A stretch of 16,593 nt of DNA from contig JAAZFB010000214.1 in NCBI GenBank assembly GCA_012511915.1, positions 1 to 16,593 of the forward strand, in the 5' to 3' direction. The notes beneath the pieces were generated by a model. That model worked only from the letters and a program-made list of their open reading frames with translations, was not told where the DNA came from and did not search any database. This document shows positions 6,799 through 14,450 of this stretch, one piece after another. This DNA is from Clostridiaceae bacterium (GTDB taxonomy: Bacteria; Bacillota; Clostridia; Monoglobales; Firm-18). Positions within the stretch are counted from its first letter, which is position 1. Every line of letters begins with the position of its first letter. The translations under genes were made by a program, and so were the position numbers.

Positions 6799-7056
6799 TC
6801 AAAAAAGCGGGGTGTATACACGGTTTTTTAACGCATAATCAATCTGGGCAATTGTTTTGTTTTGTGCATTAACCATTAAAACTCCTTGCCCGCTCGAGTC
6901 AGCACAACCGAGCATGCGTGACGACAAAAGACCCTCGCCCAAATAAACCAATGCATCGATGGGATAATTGTATTTGCCGTATTCCACTACATTATAGCCT
7001 AATGCGCGAAGCTGTTGAGCAACAGCGCCAAGCACCGAGGTAACTGCCACTACCAT
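6799..7056 (-). CDS. Small YkuS-like (UPF0180) protein of unknown function
   Basis: This 85-residue protein has no recognisable catalytic motif. Its layout resembles the YkuS/UPF0180 family of Firmicutes: an N-terminal alpha-helix followed by a GYNVVEY strand, then a central GCADSSGQGVLMVNAQNKT segment and a C-terminal helix with AQIDYALKN. The family has no known function. ATG 7056 is well supported by GGAGGGG eight bases upstream. The gene lies 42 bases after mnmG and ends one base before the iscS promoter, so it probably closes the kinase-mnmG transcript. The family assignment is by eye and moderately sure; that it is a real gene is nearly certain. Confidence 0.72.
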   Translation of the reverse strand: MVVAVTSVLGAVAQQLRALGYNVVEYGKYNYPIDALVYLGEGLLSSRMLGCADSSGQGVLMVNAQNKTIAQIDYALKNRVYTPLF

Positions 7057-7098
7057 ATTTTAAACCCCTCCGAATTCAAACGAATACACTTATTATTT

Positions 7099-8979
7099 TC
7101 AATCAGAGGCAGTTTTATTCCGTTTTAGATACACTAGCAGCACCGAAATATCCGCGGGTGAAACGCCCGCAATCCTTGATGCTTGTCCGATAGTATCCGG
7201 CTTTGCCTTGTCGAGCTTTTGACGGGCTTCCGTTCTGATGCCGTTAATAGACAAATAATCGATACCGCTTGGTATTCTCATCGAATCGAGTCTTTGTTCG
7301 GATTGTGCCCTTCTCTGCTGTCGTTTTATATATCCTTCATATTTGACTGTTATTTCAACTTGATAGGCAATACTTTTTTCGATGTTGGGAAATTCGTCGT
7401 CTATTTCCGCCAAAGAAATATATGTTATCTCCGGTCTGCGCAACAGTTCCGATAGTTTAATGCCCGTATTAATACAAGTGCTGCTGTGTTTTTGTAAAAA
7501 GTTATTGACTAAAGGTGTGGGCGGTACAGTTTTTGCGTTCAGCCGTGCTATTTCTTTTTCAATGGTTTGTTTCATTTCGCAAAACCTTTGATATCTCTGC
7601 TCTGAAATGAGACCTATTTCATAGCCCAAGGGAGTTAATCTGATATCGGCATTATCCTGTCTGAGCAACAACCGGTGTTCTGCACGTGAGGTCAGCATAC
7701 GGTATGGCTCGGTTATATCTTTTGTAATTATATCGTCAATCAACACCCCTATGTACGCCTCACTTCTGGACAACACAACAGGCGGCTTACCACAAAGCGC
7801 ACGTGCGGCATTTATACCCGCAATTAAGCCCTGTGCCGCAGCCTCTTCATATCCCGACGTGCCGTTGAACTGACCGGCGCCATAAAGCCCGGATATATTT
7901 TTAAACTCAAGTGAATATTTAAGCTGGCTTGTAGGGATACAATCATATTCTATTGCATACGCGGTTCTCATGATATGTGCGTTTTCAAAACCGGCCATAG
8001 TTCTAATCATTTGAATTTGTACGTCCTCCGGCAAAGAGGAAGACATCCCCTGTATATACCTTTCGTTTGTCCCCTCACCCATCGGCTCGACAAAAACCTG
8101 ATGCCTGTCTTTATCGGCAAACCTAACCACCTTGTCCTCTATTGACGGACAATATCGCGGTCCTATGCCCTTTATTTGACCGCCGAACAACGGTGAGCGA
8201 TGCAAGTTTTCCCTAATTACGCGATGGGTGTTTTCGTTGGTGTAAGTTATATAACATACTTCTTTGTTTTCGCCCAACTGTGTCGTTTCAAAACTGAACG
8301 GAATAATTTCGTCGTCACCCTTTTGCAGTTCAAGCTTTGAATGGTCAATGGAGTTGGCGTTTACTCGCGGGGGTGTTCCCGTTTTAAAACGCCTAAGCGA
8401 AACACCAATTTTTGATAAGGAGCCGGAAAGCTTTGTCGCGGCGAATAGCCCATCAGGACCGCCTTCGTATGAAACATCCCCTACAATTATTTTACCGCGT
8501 AAAAAAGTACCTGTTGCAATTATCACCGCATTGGCATTATAAACCGCACCGGTATGCGTAACAACACCGGTTACTTTGCCATTGTCCGTTAAAATCTCTA
8601 CAACTTCTGCCTGTTTTATATCAAGATTGCTTTGTTCCTCTAGCACACGTTTCATATATTCCTGATAACGTCGCTTGTCCGTTTGAACACGCAGAGAGTA
8701 TACGGCAGGTCCTTTACCTTTGTTTAACATTCGGGACTGAACAAAGGTCGCATCCGCCGCCTTGCCGATTTCTCCACCCAGCGCATCTATCTCACGTACA
8801 AGGTGCCCCTTTGCAGTGCCGCCTATGTTGGGGTTGCACGGTAAGTTTGCAATTGTGTCAAGGTTAATGGCAAATACTATTGTTTTAAAACCAAGACGAG
8901 CACCCGCCAGCGCCGCTTCGCAACCGGCATGCCCCGCCCCTATTACCGCTATATCATATTGTCCGGCATTAAATCTCAA
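7099..8979 (-). CDS. mnmG: tRNA U34 carboxymethylaminomethyl-modification enzyme MnmG (GidA)
   Basis: MnmG is an FAD- and NADH-dependent partner of the GTPase MnmE. Together they add the (carboxymethyl)aminomethyl group to C5 of wobble U34. The FAD-binding VIGAGHAGCEAALAGARLG has its GxGxxG at 14-19. Family stretches include LPCNPNIGGTAKGHLVREID, GTFLRGKI, the cysteine-containing GPRYCPSIEDKVVRF, and the C-terminal helical domain with IGQASRIAGVSPADISVLL. At 626 residues it is full length. The start is TTG 8979, with GGAGAG eight bases upstream. Its TTGA overlaps the histidine-kinase stop by four bases. mnmE, the usual neighbour, is absent from the window, and the gene upstream is a sensor kinase, an unusual partner. 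Confidence 0.97.
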   Translation of the reverse strand: MRFNAGQYDIAVIGAGHAGCEAALAGARLGFKTIVFAINLDTIANLPCNPNIGGTAKGHLVREIDALGGEIGKAADATFVQSRMLNKGKGPAVYSLRVQTDKRRYQEYMKRVLEEQSNLDIKQAEVVEILTDNGKVTGVVTHTGAVYNANAVIIATGTFLRGKIIVGDVSYEGGPDGLFAATKLSGSLSKIGVSLRRFKTGTPPRVNANSIDHSKLELQKGDDEIIPFSFETTQLGENKEVCYITYTNENTHRVIRENLHRSPLFGGQIKGIGPRYCPSIEDKVVRFADKDRHQVFVEPMGEGTNERYIQGMSSSLPEDVQIQMIRTMAGFENAHIMRTAYAIEYDCIPTSQLKYSLEFKNISGLYGAGQFNGTSGYEEAAAQGLIAGINAARALCGKPPVVLSRSEAYIGVLIDDIITKDITEPYRMLTSRAEHRLLLRQDNADIRLTPLGYEIGLISEQRYQRFCEMKQTIEKEIARLNAKTVPPTPLVNNFLQKHSSTCINTGIKLSELLRRPEITYISLAEIDDEFPNIEKSIAYQVEITVKYEGYIKRQQRRAQSEQRLDSMRIPSGIDYLSINGIRTEARQKLDKAKPDTIGQASRIAGVSPADISVLLVYLKRNKTASD

Positions 8980-10739
8980 AGAGTGTTCTCTCCTTCGTCT
9001 TTGTTTGGTATAGGGAGTTGAATTAAAACTTCGGTGCCTTTGCCATACACACTGTCTATTTTAATTGTACCATCGTGTAGCTCGATAAAGTTTTTAGCAA
9101 TCGCAAGCCCCAATCCGGTGCCGCCCCGCTCCCTTGAACGGGCTTTGTCAACACGGTAAAAGCGTTCAAATATACGCAGCAAATCCTTTTTGGTAATGCC
9201 TATACCGTTATCCTTAATTTTAATATATACCTCATTGTATAAATAACCGGCATATATCTCGATTTTCCCTCCGTCAGACGTATATTTGATTGCATTAGTA
9301 ACTACATTTGTAATAACCTGCTCGATTTTATCCCGGTCGGCATATATGTCCGGTATGGATGTTGACGGGAAATATTCCAATACTCGGTGATTTTTTTCCG
9401 CCTGGATAGACATTTTTTCCGTCACATCGCGCAGCAATTCGTCCAAAGAGAAAAATTCAAAATGTGCAGAATATTTTTTGTTGTCAAGGCTGCTAAGGGT
9501 AAGCAAATCCCTTATTATCCGTGCCATTCTGTCAACCTCTTTAATAATAACATTCAGAAACTTCTTTTCATCTTCGCCCCTAGCAAAAGCCTGCAGCGTT
9601 TCAGAATATGTTTTTATGCTGGTTTGAGGGGTGCGGAGCTCATGTGATACATTTGCGACGAATTCCCGGCGCGATATTTCAAGCTGTTGTGCCTCGGTAA
9701 TGTCTTGCAGCACTACAATGACACCGCTAAGCTTTTCTTCGTCCGTTTTAAATGTCACAAAGTATGCTTTTATGTGCCGGTCATTCGTCTCAAGCTCTTT
9801 TTCAAGCGTTGACTGTTGGTCTATATAAAGCATTTGCGCCATGCATATATCCGCACCGAGTTTTGCAAAGTAATCGTCAAACACAAGCTTTTTTTCATTT
9901 TTAATGCGAAGCATATCTTTAGCCGCCGGATTAATATGGATAACTTTTTGTTCAACATCAAAAGCAATAACGCCATCCGTCATATAACGGAACATTGTTT
10001 CAAGCTTGTTTTTTTCCTGGGCTATTTCCTCCATCGAACTTTTAATCATCGAAGTCATATAAACAAACGTAGTAGCAAGCTTGCCGATTTCGTCATTCCC
10101 TTTAATTTCAATCTTTGCATCATAGTTCCCATTAGCAATACTTGCGGCTTTTGTTGTTAAGTTGCCTATTGGCCGAGTAATGGTTCTCGAAAGAAAAAAG
10201 CCAAGTACAATCGAAATACCAATTCCTATTAAAAGCGCTTGCCCCACAATTATATATATTGTGCGCATTGTTTCGAAAATTTCTTCCTTTTTATCTTTAA
10301 TATAAACAATATAGCTATCGTCTACGCCGACGGCATAATCCATATAAGGCAGCCTTTGTGCTATAAAATCGCCGGTTTTACCCGCCATTGCGGCAAGAAT
10401 GTTGTCGCTCCGCTCAAGCATATTGATATTATCCGAGCCTGCCAAAACGGTGCCCGTCTTTTTATCCAAAATATAATAATTTCGGTTGGAGCTTATACCC
10501 ATTCTCCCGGAATAAATTGCAAGGATTTTATCTAATTCACCCAAGCTGTCCGGGCTTTGCGCCGCCGATTGGAGCTGACCGGTAAGCTCATTCGAAAACG
10601 AATGCCTCATTGCCTGTAAAAAACTGTTATGATAAAACGCGGATATTCTGTATTGGAAAAACAAGCCAAAAACAAGCATTACCGCTATAATCAGCAATAC
10701 AAACATTAATACTAATTTCCACTGTATGCTTTTAAACAT
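8976..10739 (-). CDS. Membrane sensor histidine kinase with HAMP and PAS domains (PhoR/WalK/ResE type)
   Basis: The 587 residues read in order: a transmembrane helix (about 9-29), an extracytoplasmic sensor region (about 30-158), a second helix (about 161-183), a HAMP domain (about 184-236), a PAS domain (about 245-350, with MTDGVIAFD and INPAAKDML), HisKA with the phosphorylated H366 in FVANVSHELRTP, and HATPase_c with N482, DNGIGI, FERFYRVDKARSRERGGTG and GLGLAIA. It should sense an outside or envelope signal and phosphorylate a response regulator. No regulator gene is in the window; usually one lies immediately upstream. Residue 372 is Gln (RTPQTSIK) where kinases of this group usually have Leu, Ile or Met. 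ATG 10739 has a modest AGGG site. It is translationally coupled to mnmG. Confidence 0.95.
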   Translation of the reverse strand: MFKSIQWKLVLMFVLLIIAVMLVFGLFFQYRISAFYHNSFLQAMRHSFSNELTGQLQSAAQSPDSLGELDKILAIYSGRMGISSNRNYYILDKKTGTVLAGSDNINMLERSDNILAAMAGKTGDFIAQRLPYMDYAVGVDDSYIVYIKDKKEEIFETMRTIYIIVGQALLIGIGISIVLGFFLSRTITRPIGNLTTKAASIANGNYDAKIEIKGNDEIGKLATTFVYMTSMIKSSMEEIAQEKNKLETMFRYMTDGVIAFDVEQKVIHINPAAKDMLRIKNEKKLVFDDYFAKLGADICMAQMLYIDQQSTLEKELETNDRHIKAYFVTFKTDEEKLSGVIVVLQDITEAQQLEISRREFVANVSHELRTPQTSIKTYSETLQAFARGEDEKKFLNVIIKEVDRMARIIRDLLTLSSLDNKKYSAHFEFFSLDELLRDVTEKMSIQAEKNHRVLEYFPSTSIPDIYADRDKIEQVITNVVTNAIKYTSDGGKIEIYAGYLYNEVYIKIKDNGIGITKKDLLRIFERFYRVDKARSRERGGTGLGLAIAKNFIELHDGTIKIDSVYGKGTEVLIQLPIPNKDEGENTL

Positions 10740-10820
10740 TACTCACACCCTGTTTCTGTAAACGGGGATATTGGATAATGAGGGATGGGAATTCATCTGC
10801 AAAAAATTTGTATCATCCAA

Positions 10821-11405
10821 CTATTCAATATCCTCTAAATAATCTCTTAGCTTTTCCAGTGCCTTTGCCCGATGGCTGATTTTATTTTTTAACTCGGCAG
10901 GTATTTGTGCACTGGTCATTTTATAATCAGACAAATAAAACAGGACATCATAACCAAAGCCTCCGCTGCCTTGCATACTGTATGCAATTTCGCCTTCAAA
11001 TTCGCCACGCATTGTTTTTATTTCATTATCAGGTGATACAACTGCAATAGCGCAGACAAACTTTGCTTTTCTGTTTGCATGGTTTGCCATCATCTCTAAC
11101 AACTTTATATTGTTTTGGTAATCAGTTGCACCCTCACCCGAATAACGCGCTGAATATACTCCGGGGGCACCGTCCAAAGCCTCTACACAAATGCCGCTGT
11201 CGTCTGATACCGCAACTTCACCGCTAAGCTGCATTGCCCGCGTTGCCTTTATAATTGCATTGCCCTCGAAAGTATCGGCAGTTTCTTCAACATCAAGCTG
11301 TATACCAAGCTCACCCAACCCCACAACTTCCCATGGAGAATCGGCAAGCATTGCCTTAAATTCCCTGATTTTGCCCTGGTTATTTGTCGCAAGCACAAGT
11401 CTCAT
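10821..11405 (-). CDS. rdgB: XTP/dITP diphosphatase (RdgB/HAM1 family)
   Basis: This enzyme hydrolyses non-canonical purine triphosphates such as dITP, ITP and XTP to monophosphate and pyrophosphate, keeping them out of DNA and RNA. Family motifs are clear: the N-terminal LATNNQGKIREFK, the metal-binding SDDSGICVEALDGAPGVYSA, the GFGYDVLF segment and the C-terminal SHRAKALEKL. From ATG 11405 it is 194 residues, the usual length. A TTG two codons upstream (11411) has AAGG at a better distance and may be the real start; a TAA directly before it rules out anything longer. The start lies inside the last codons of the U32 gene (26-base overlap), indicating coupling. A gap of 81 bases with no clear terminator follows before the kinase gene. 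Confidence 0.95.
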   Translation of the reverse strand: MRLVLATNNQGKIREFKAMLADSPWEVVGLGELGIQLDVEETADTFEGNAIIKATRAMQLSGEVAVSDDSGICVEALDGAPGVYSARYSGEGATDYQNNIKLLEMMANHANRKAKFVCAIAVVSPDNEIKTMRGEFEGEIAYSMQGSGGFGYDVLFYLSDYKMTSAQIPAELKNKISHRAKALEKLRDYLEDIE

Positions 11406-12639
11406 TATCAATTAACACTGCCCTTCTTTTTCTTAACATGGATAAGGGTGGAACAAAAGCCCCGACGTTCATTTTGACAACCATTCCCGCATGCGGGGCG
11501 GTTTGTATTTGTTCATCCTTTTCGTCCGCCATTTGTGTTACATTTATTTGAATAAAATCCCCCTTAGGCCGTAATATTTCTATTTCGTCTCCCACTGAGA
11601 ATTTATTGCGTTGGCTGATGTGCGCATTTCCATTTTCATCACAATCTATGATTATCCCCACAATATCGTAATCCCTTACATACGAGCTTGATTTATAAAC
11701 TTGCCCCTCACTGTGCGGCATATCATGCCAAAAACCGTGAGTATATTCACGGTGGCTTACTTTACAGAGCTCCTCAAGTTGCTTTTGGTCGAATTGATAT
11801 GTGTCGGAATTTTCGCAATACCTGTCAATTTCTTCACGATATGCCTTAACCACGGTGGCAACATAAAATTCGCTCTTAACACGTCCCTCTATTTTAAAGG
11901 TGTTTATACCCGCATTTATCAGTTGAGGGATAAACTCAATAAGACATAAATCTTTGGAATTAAAAAAGAAACTGCCTCTATCATTTTCATACACCGGGAA
12001 ATACTGACCGGGGCGCTGTTCTTCCATTAGAGAATACTTCCATCTGCAAGGGTGTGCACAATCTCCTTGATTTGCATCCCTGCCTGCCATGTAATTGCTC
12101 AAAAGACATCTGCCGGAGTACGAAATGCACATTGCACCGTGGACAAAAGCTTCGAGTTCTAAGCTGTCGGGAGTATTTTTGCGGATCTGTTTAATGTCGA
12201 TTTCCGAAAGTTCGCGGGCAAGCACTATACGTTTTGCCCCCAATTTATGCCACGCTAACGCGCTTTTGTAATTGGTGGTATTCGCCTGGGTGCTTATATG
12301 CACATTTAGCTGTGGCGCAACCTCTTTTGCAATGGTAACAGCCCCTAAATCGGCAACAATAACACCGTCGACACCTAAATCGGCAACATCCTGAATAAAG
12401 GAGTATACACCGTCAATATCTTCATTCTTCATAATAACATTGACTGCGGCATAAATCTTTTTGCCGTGGTTTTTTACAAAATCGACCCCTCTTTTTATAT
12501 CGTCCCGGGTAAAATTATCGCTTGCATTGCGCAGTGAAAATCGCTCGCCGCCAAAGTACACGGCATCTGCCCCGTATATTATCGCTGTTTTTAGCTTATT
12601 TAAATTGCCTGCCGGTGCAAGCAGTTCAGGCTTGTTCAT
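11380..12639 (-). CDS. Peptidase U32-family protein, TrhP/YrrO-like (tRNA U34 hydroxylation)
   Basis: Despite the family name, characterised U32 proteins of this type (E. coli TrhP, B. subtilis YrrN/YrrO) are needed for prephenate-dependent 5-hydroxylation of wobble uridine. The U32 signature is complete at 163-178 (EAFVHGAMCISYSGRC). Cysteines C171, C178, C194 and C232 fit the four ligands that hold an Fe-S cluster in studied U32 proteins; C198 is extra. N-terminal ELLAPAGNLNKLKTAI and GADAVYFGG are typical of the TIM-barrel domain. At 419 residues it matches YrrO. ATG 12639 follows AGGAGG at five bases. It lies 58 bases after trmR and overlaps rdgB by 26. Only one U32 gene is present here, against two in B. 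subtilis. Confidence 0.92.
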   Translation of the reverse strand: MNKPELLAPAGNLNKLKTAIIYGADAVYFGGERFSLRNASDNFTRDDIKRGVDFVKNHGKKIYAAVNVIMKNEDIDGVYSFIQDVADLGVDGVIVADLGAVTIAKEVAPQLNVHISTQANTTNYKSALAWHKLGAKRIVLARELSEIDIKQIRKNTPDSLELEAFVHGAMCISYSGRCLLSNYMAGRDANQGDCAHPCRWKYSLMEEQRPGQYFPVYENDRGSFFFNSKDLCLIEFIPQLINAGINTFKIEGRVKSEFYVATVVKAYREEIDRYCENSDTYQFDQKQLEELCKVSHREYTHGFWHDMPHSEGQVYKSSSYVRDYDIVGIIIDCDENGNAHISQRNKFSVGDEIEILRPKGDFIQINVTQMADEKDEQIQTAPHAGMVVKMNVGAFVPPLSMLRKRRAVLIDNETCACDK

Positions 12640-12671
12640 TGTCTCCTCCTAAAGTCGGCGTCTTGTGTTTG

Positions 12672-12705
12672 TAGAATAATTGGGGATACGGCAAATTTTA
12701 TTCTA
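12672..12705 (-). other. Short hairpin in the trmR-U32 gap
   Basis: TAGAATAA (12672-12679) and TTATTCTA (12698-12705) form a perfect 8-bp stem with an 18-nt loop overlapping the trmR stop codon. It is AT-only apart from one pair and has no T-run after it, so it is a weak structure and not a convincing terminator. It could be chance in AT-rich DNA. Confidence 0.35.
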
Positions 12706-13360
12706 TATCCCCCCGTTTATAGCTAAGTGCGGCACCGTCCCCCACAGGCACAATCGAAGTAATTACACTTTCGCTTTCGCAAAGCACTTTTAAATACTCA
12801 CGTAACCTTCGCACAATTGTAACCTTTCGCCGGACCATAAGCTCATCGGTGGCCACCATACCTTTATACAGTATATTGTCGCTGAATAATATCCCGCCCT
12901 CCTTAAGCAACCGCATACAATGCGGTAAAAAGCCAAGATATTGTCCTTTGGCTGCATCCAAAAAAATAAAATCAAAGGTTGTGTCAATGTTAGGTAAAAT
13001 GCTTAACGCATCGCCTTGCAGTACAGTAATTACATCCGACAACCCGGCCTTTTGAATGTTATGCTTTAACAAATCCACCATTTGTGTATCTTGTTCAATT
13101 GTCGTAACCTCAACACCACACATTGCAATTGCAATTGTTGAATATCCTATTGCCGCACCTATTTCAAGCACCTTGGTTGCCTTAGATGCTAAAATCAATA
13201 ATTCTATAAACCGAATTGTTTCAAGCTTGGCAATAGGTATATCGTTTTGCTGCGCAAACAGCTCCATATCTTTAAGCAATCCTGTGTTTTGCTTTAATGT
13301 GCTTTCTATATAGCGGCAGATATACTCATAATTTATATTGTAATCGTCTTGTTTTTCCAA
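12698..13360 (-). CDS. trmR: O-methyltransferase TrmR-like (5-hydroxyuridine tRNA methyltransferase)
   Basis: From TTG 13360 this is a 220-residue class I SAM-dependent O-methyltransferase of the caffeoyl-CoA-like family. Motif I is VLEIGAAIGYST (64-75). The metal and substrate site lies in FIFLDAAKGQYL (D135, AAKG), with DN at 161-162 and a family-like FSDNILYKGMV. B. subtilis TrmR (YrrM) methylates 5-hydroxyuridine at U34 to 5-methoxyuridine. The order mltG-trmR-U32 here matches yrrL-yrrM-yrrO there, which supports the name. I chose TTG because TGGGGA lies seven bases upstream and the family alignment starts there. A longer frame to 13438 would run 59 bases into mltG with no binding site. 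The gap from the mltG stop is 19 bases. Confidence 0.9.
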   Translation of the reverse strand: MEKQDDYNINYEYICRYIESTLKQNTGLLKDMELFAQQNDIPIAKLETIRFIELLILASKATKVLEIGAAIGYSTIAIAMCGVEVTTIEQDTQMVDLLKHNIQKAGLSDVITVLQGDALSILPNIDTTFDFIFLDAAKGQYLGFLPHCMRLLKEGGILFSDNILYKGMVATDELMVRRKVTIVRRLREYLKVLCESESVITSIVPVGDGAALSYKRGDIE

Positions 13361-13379
13361 ATTATTATCCCCATTTCGC

Positions 13380-14426
13380 CTATTGTGCCGCCTGTTGATG
13401 CTCACGGTATGTCCTTGAAAATACATGTTGCCCATCATTTAACCGAAAATACAAATATTCGGTATCGGCCGGATAAAGAGCAGCCCTGATGGCCGCAACA
13501 CCCGGCGAGGCAATAGGCCCTACAGGCAGCCCAAAATTAAGATAGGTATTGTATGGGGAAGCTATTTTTGTATCTGCAATTGACAGAACCTCTTTGCGTT
13601 CACCCAATATATATTGTATTGTGGCACAGGAATCAAGGCGCATTTTATTTTTTAGCCGATTTCGAAAAACACTTGAAACAGTATTAAAATCCTCCACCCC
13701 TACACCCTCACGTTCTATTATTGAGGCAAGAGTTATTATTTCATCCGTAGAGAAGCCCTGTTCTGCAGCGCTTTTACTAAACTCCTCGGTATACTCACGG
13801 TTAAAGACAGCAAGCATTGCATCGATGATATCATGTTCTGTCATATCTTGAGTAAAGTTGTATGTAGCGGGGAACAAATATCCCTCAAGCCGGTTTTTGG
13901 TCCTTGTTATTTGTGCAACAAAAGGATAATCAAAATTACCATTATCGCACTCGTTTAAAAAGGTATCCACACTGAAATTATAACCTCTTTGTTCAAAGGC
14001 TTGTGCAATTGTATTCGCGGTTTGCAGAATTTCGCTGCCTTCGGGTATAGTAACAGTTGCAACATCAGTTGGCATTGTTGTTTCAGATATTGTATCAATG
14101 ATTTGTGAATACGACATTGCCTTCGTTAACGTATGTCCGCCAAGCTGAATTCCACTTGTCCGCGCCTTTAGCTTGGCATATATTTTAAAAAGGACCGGAT
14201 ACCTAATAATTTGTTTTTCCTTTAATAGTTCCGCCACCTGGGTAACAGTTGAACCGGCCTTAATTTCAACCAATACCGATTCGTTGCTTGAACCGCCGTA
14301 AATCTCCGTTTTAACAGAATACGCTGCAATTGAAAACAAGACTAAAAAAACAAAAAGCACCGCAAGTTTTAATTTGCGCCTTTTCTTCTTGTGTCCTATT
14401 GTTTTTAAATATGTGGGATAACGCAT
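13380..14426 (-). CDS. mltG: Endolytic murein transglycosylase MltG (YceG-like)
   Basis: MltG is a single-pass membrane enzyme that cleaves nascent glycan strands and so sets their length. The 348 residues begin with a basic stretch (HKKKRRK) and a transmembrane helix at about 19-37. A LysM-like small domain follows (about 48-118), then the catalytic domain. EGYLFPATY (181-189) and ASIIERE, with the catalytic glutamate at E238, match the family. The end, with LPVGPIASPGVAAIRAALYP and a YLYF strand, is also typical. ATG 14426 has AGGAGG five bases upstream. It lies 24 bases after the CPBP protease gene and 19 before trmR, so it is in the middle of a transcript. Confidence 0.95.
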   Translation of the reverse strand: MRYPTYLKTIGHKKKRRKLKLAVLFVFLVLFSIAAYSVKTEIYGGSSNESVLVEIKAGSTVTQVAELLKEKQIIRYPVLFKIYAKLKARTSGIQLGGHTLTKAMSYSQIIDTISETTMPTDVATVTIPEGSEILQTANTIAQAFEQRGYNFSVDTFLNECDNGNFDYPFVAQITRTKNRLEGYLFPATYNFTQDMTEHDIIDAMLAVFNREYTEEFSKSAAEQGFSTDEIITLASIIEREGVGVEDFNTVSSVFRNRLKNKMRLDSCATIQYILGERKEVLSIADTKIASPYNTYLNFGLPVGPIASPGVAAIRAALYPADTEYLYFRLNDGQHVFSRTYREHQQAAQ

Positions 14427-14450
14427 AATAGCCTCCTTGGTCGGTTGATT

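Noticed and set aside
10740..10820. Possible promoter or terminator before the histidine kinase
   Set aside because: Only weak hexamers (TTGCAG and ATTATC) and a partial inverted repeat (TTGGATGAT with ATTATCCAA, loop over 30 bases) are present; neither is convincing.
11380..12639. Collagenase-like secreted protease reading of the U32 gene
   Set aside because: There is no signal peptide, the cysteine pattern fits Fe-S-binding RNA-modifying U32 proteins, and the trmR neighbour favours a tRNA role.
12640..12710. Possible terminator between trmR and the U32 gene
   Set aside because: The 8-bp AT-rich stem has an 18-nt loop and no T-run; the next gene starts promptly with a strong ribosome binding site, so read-through is more likely.
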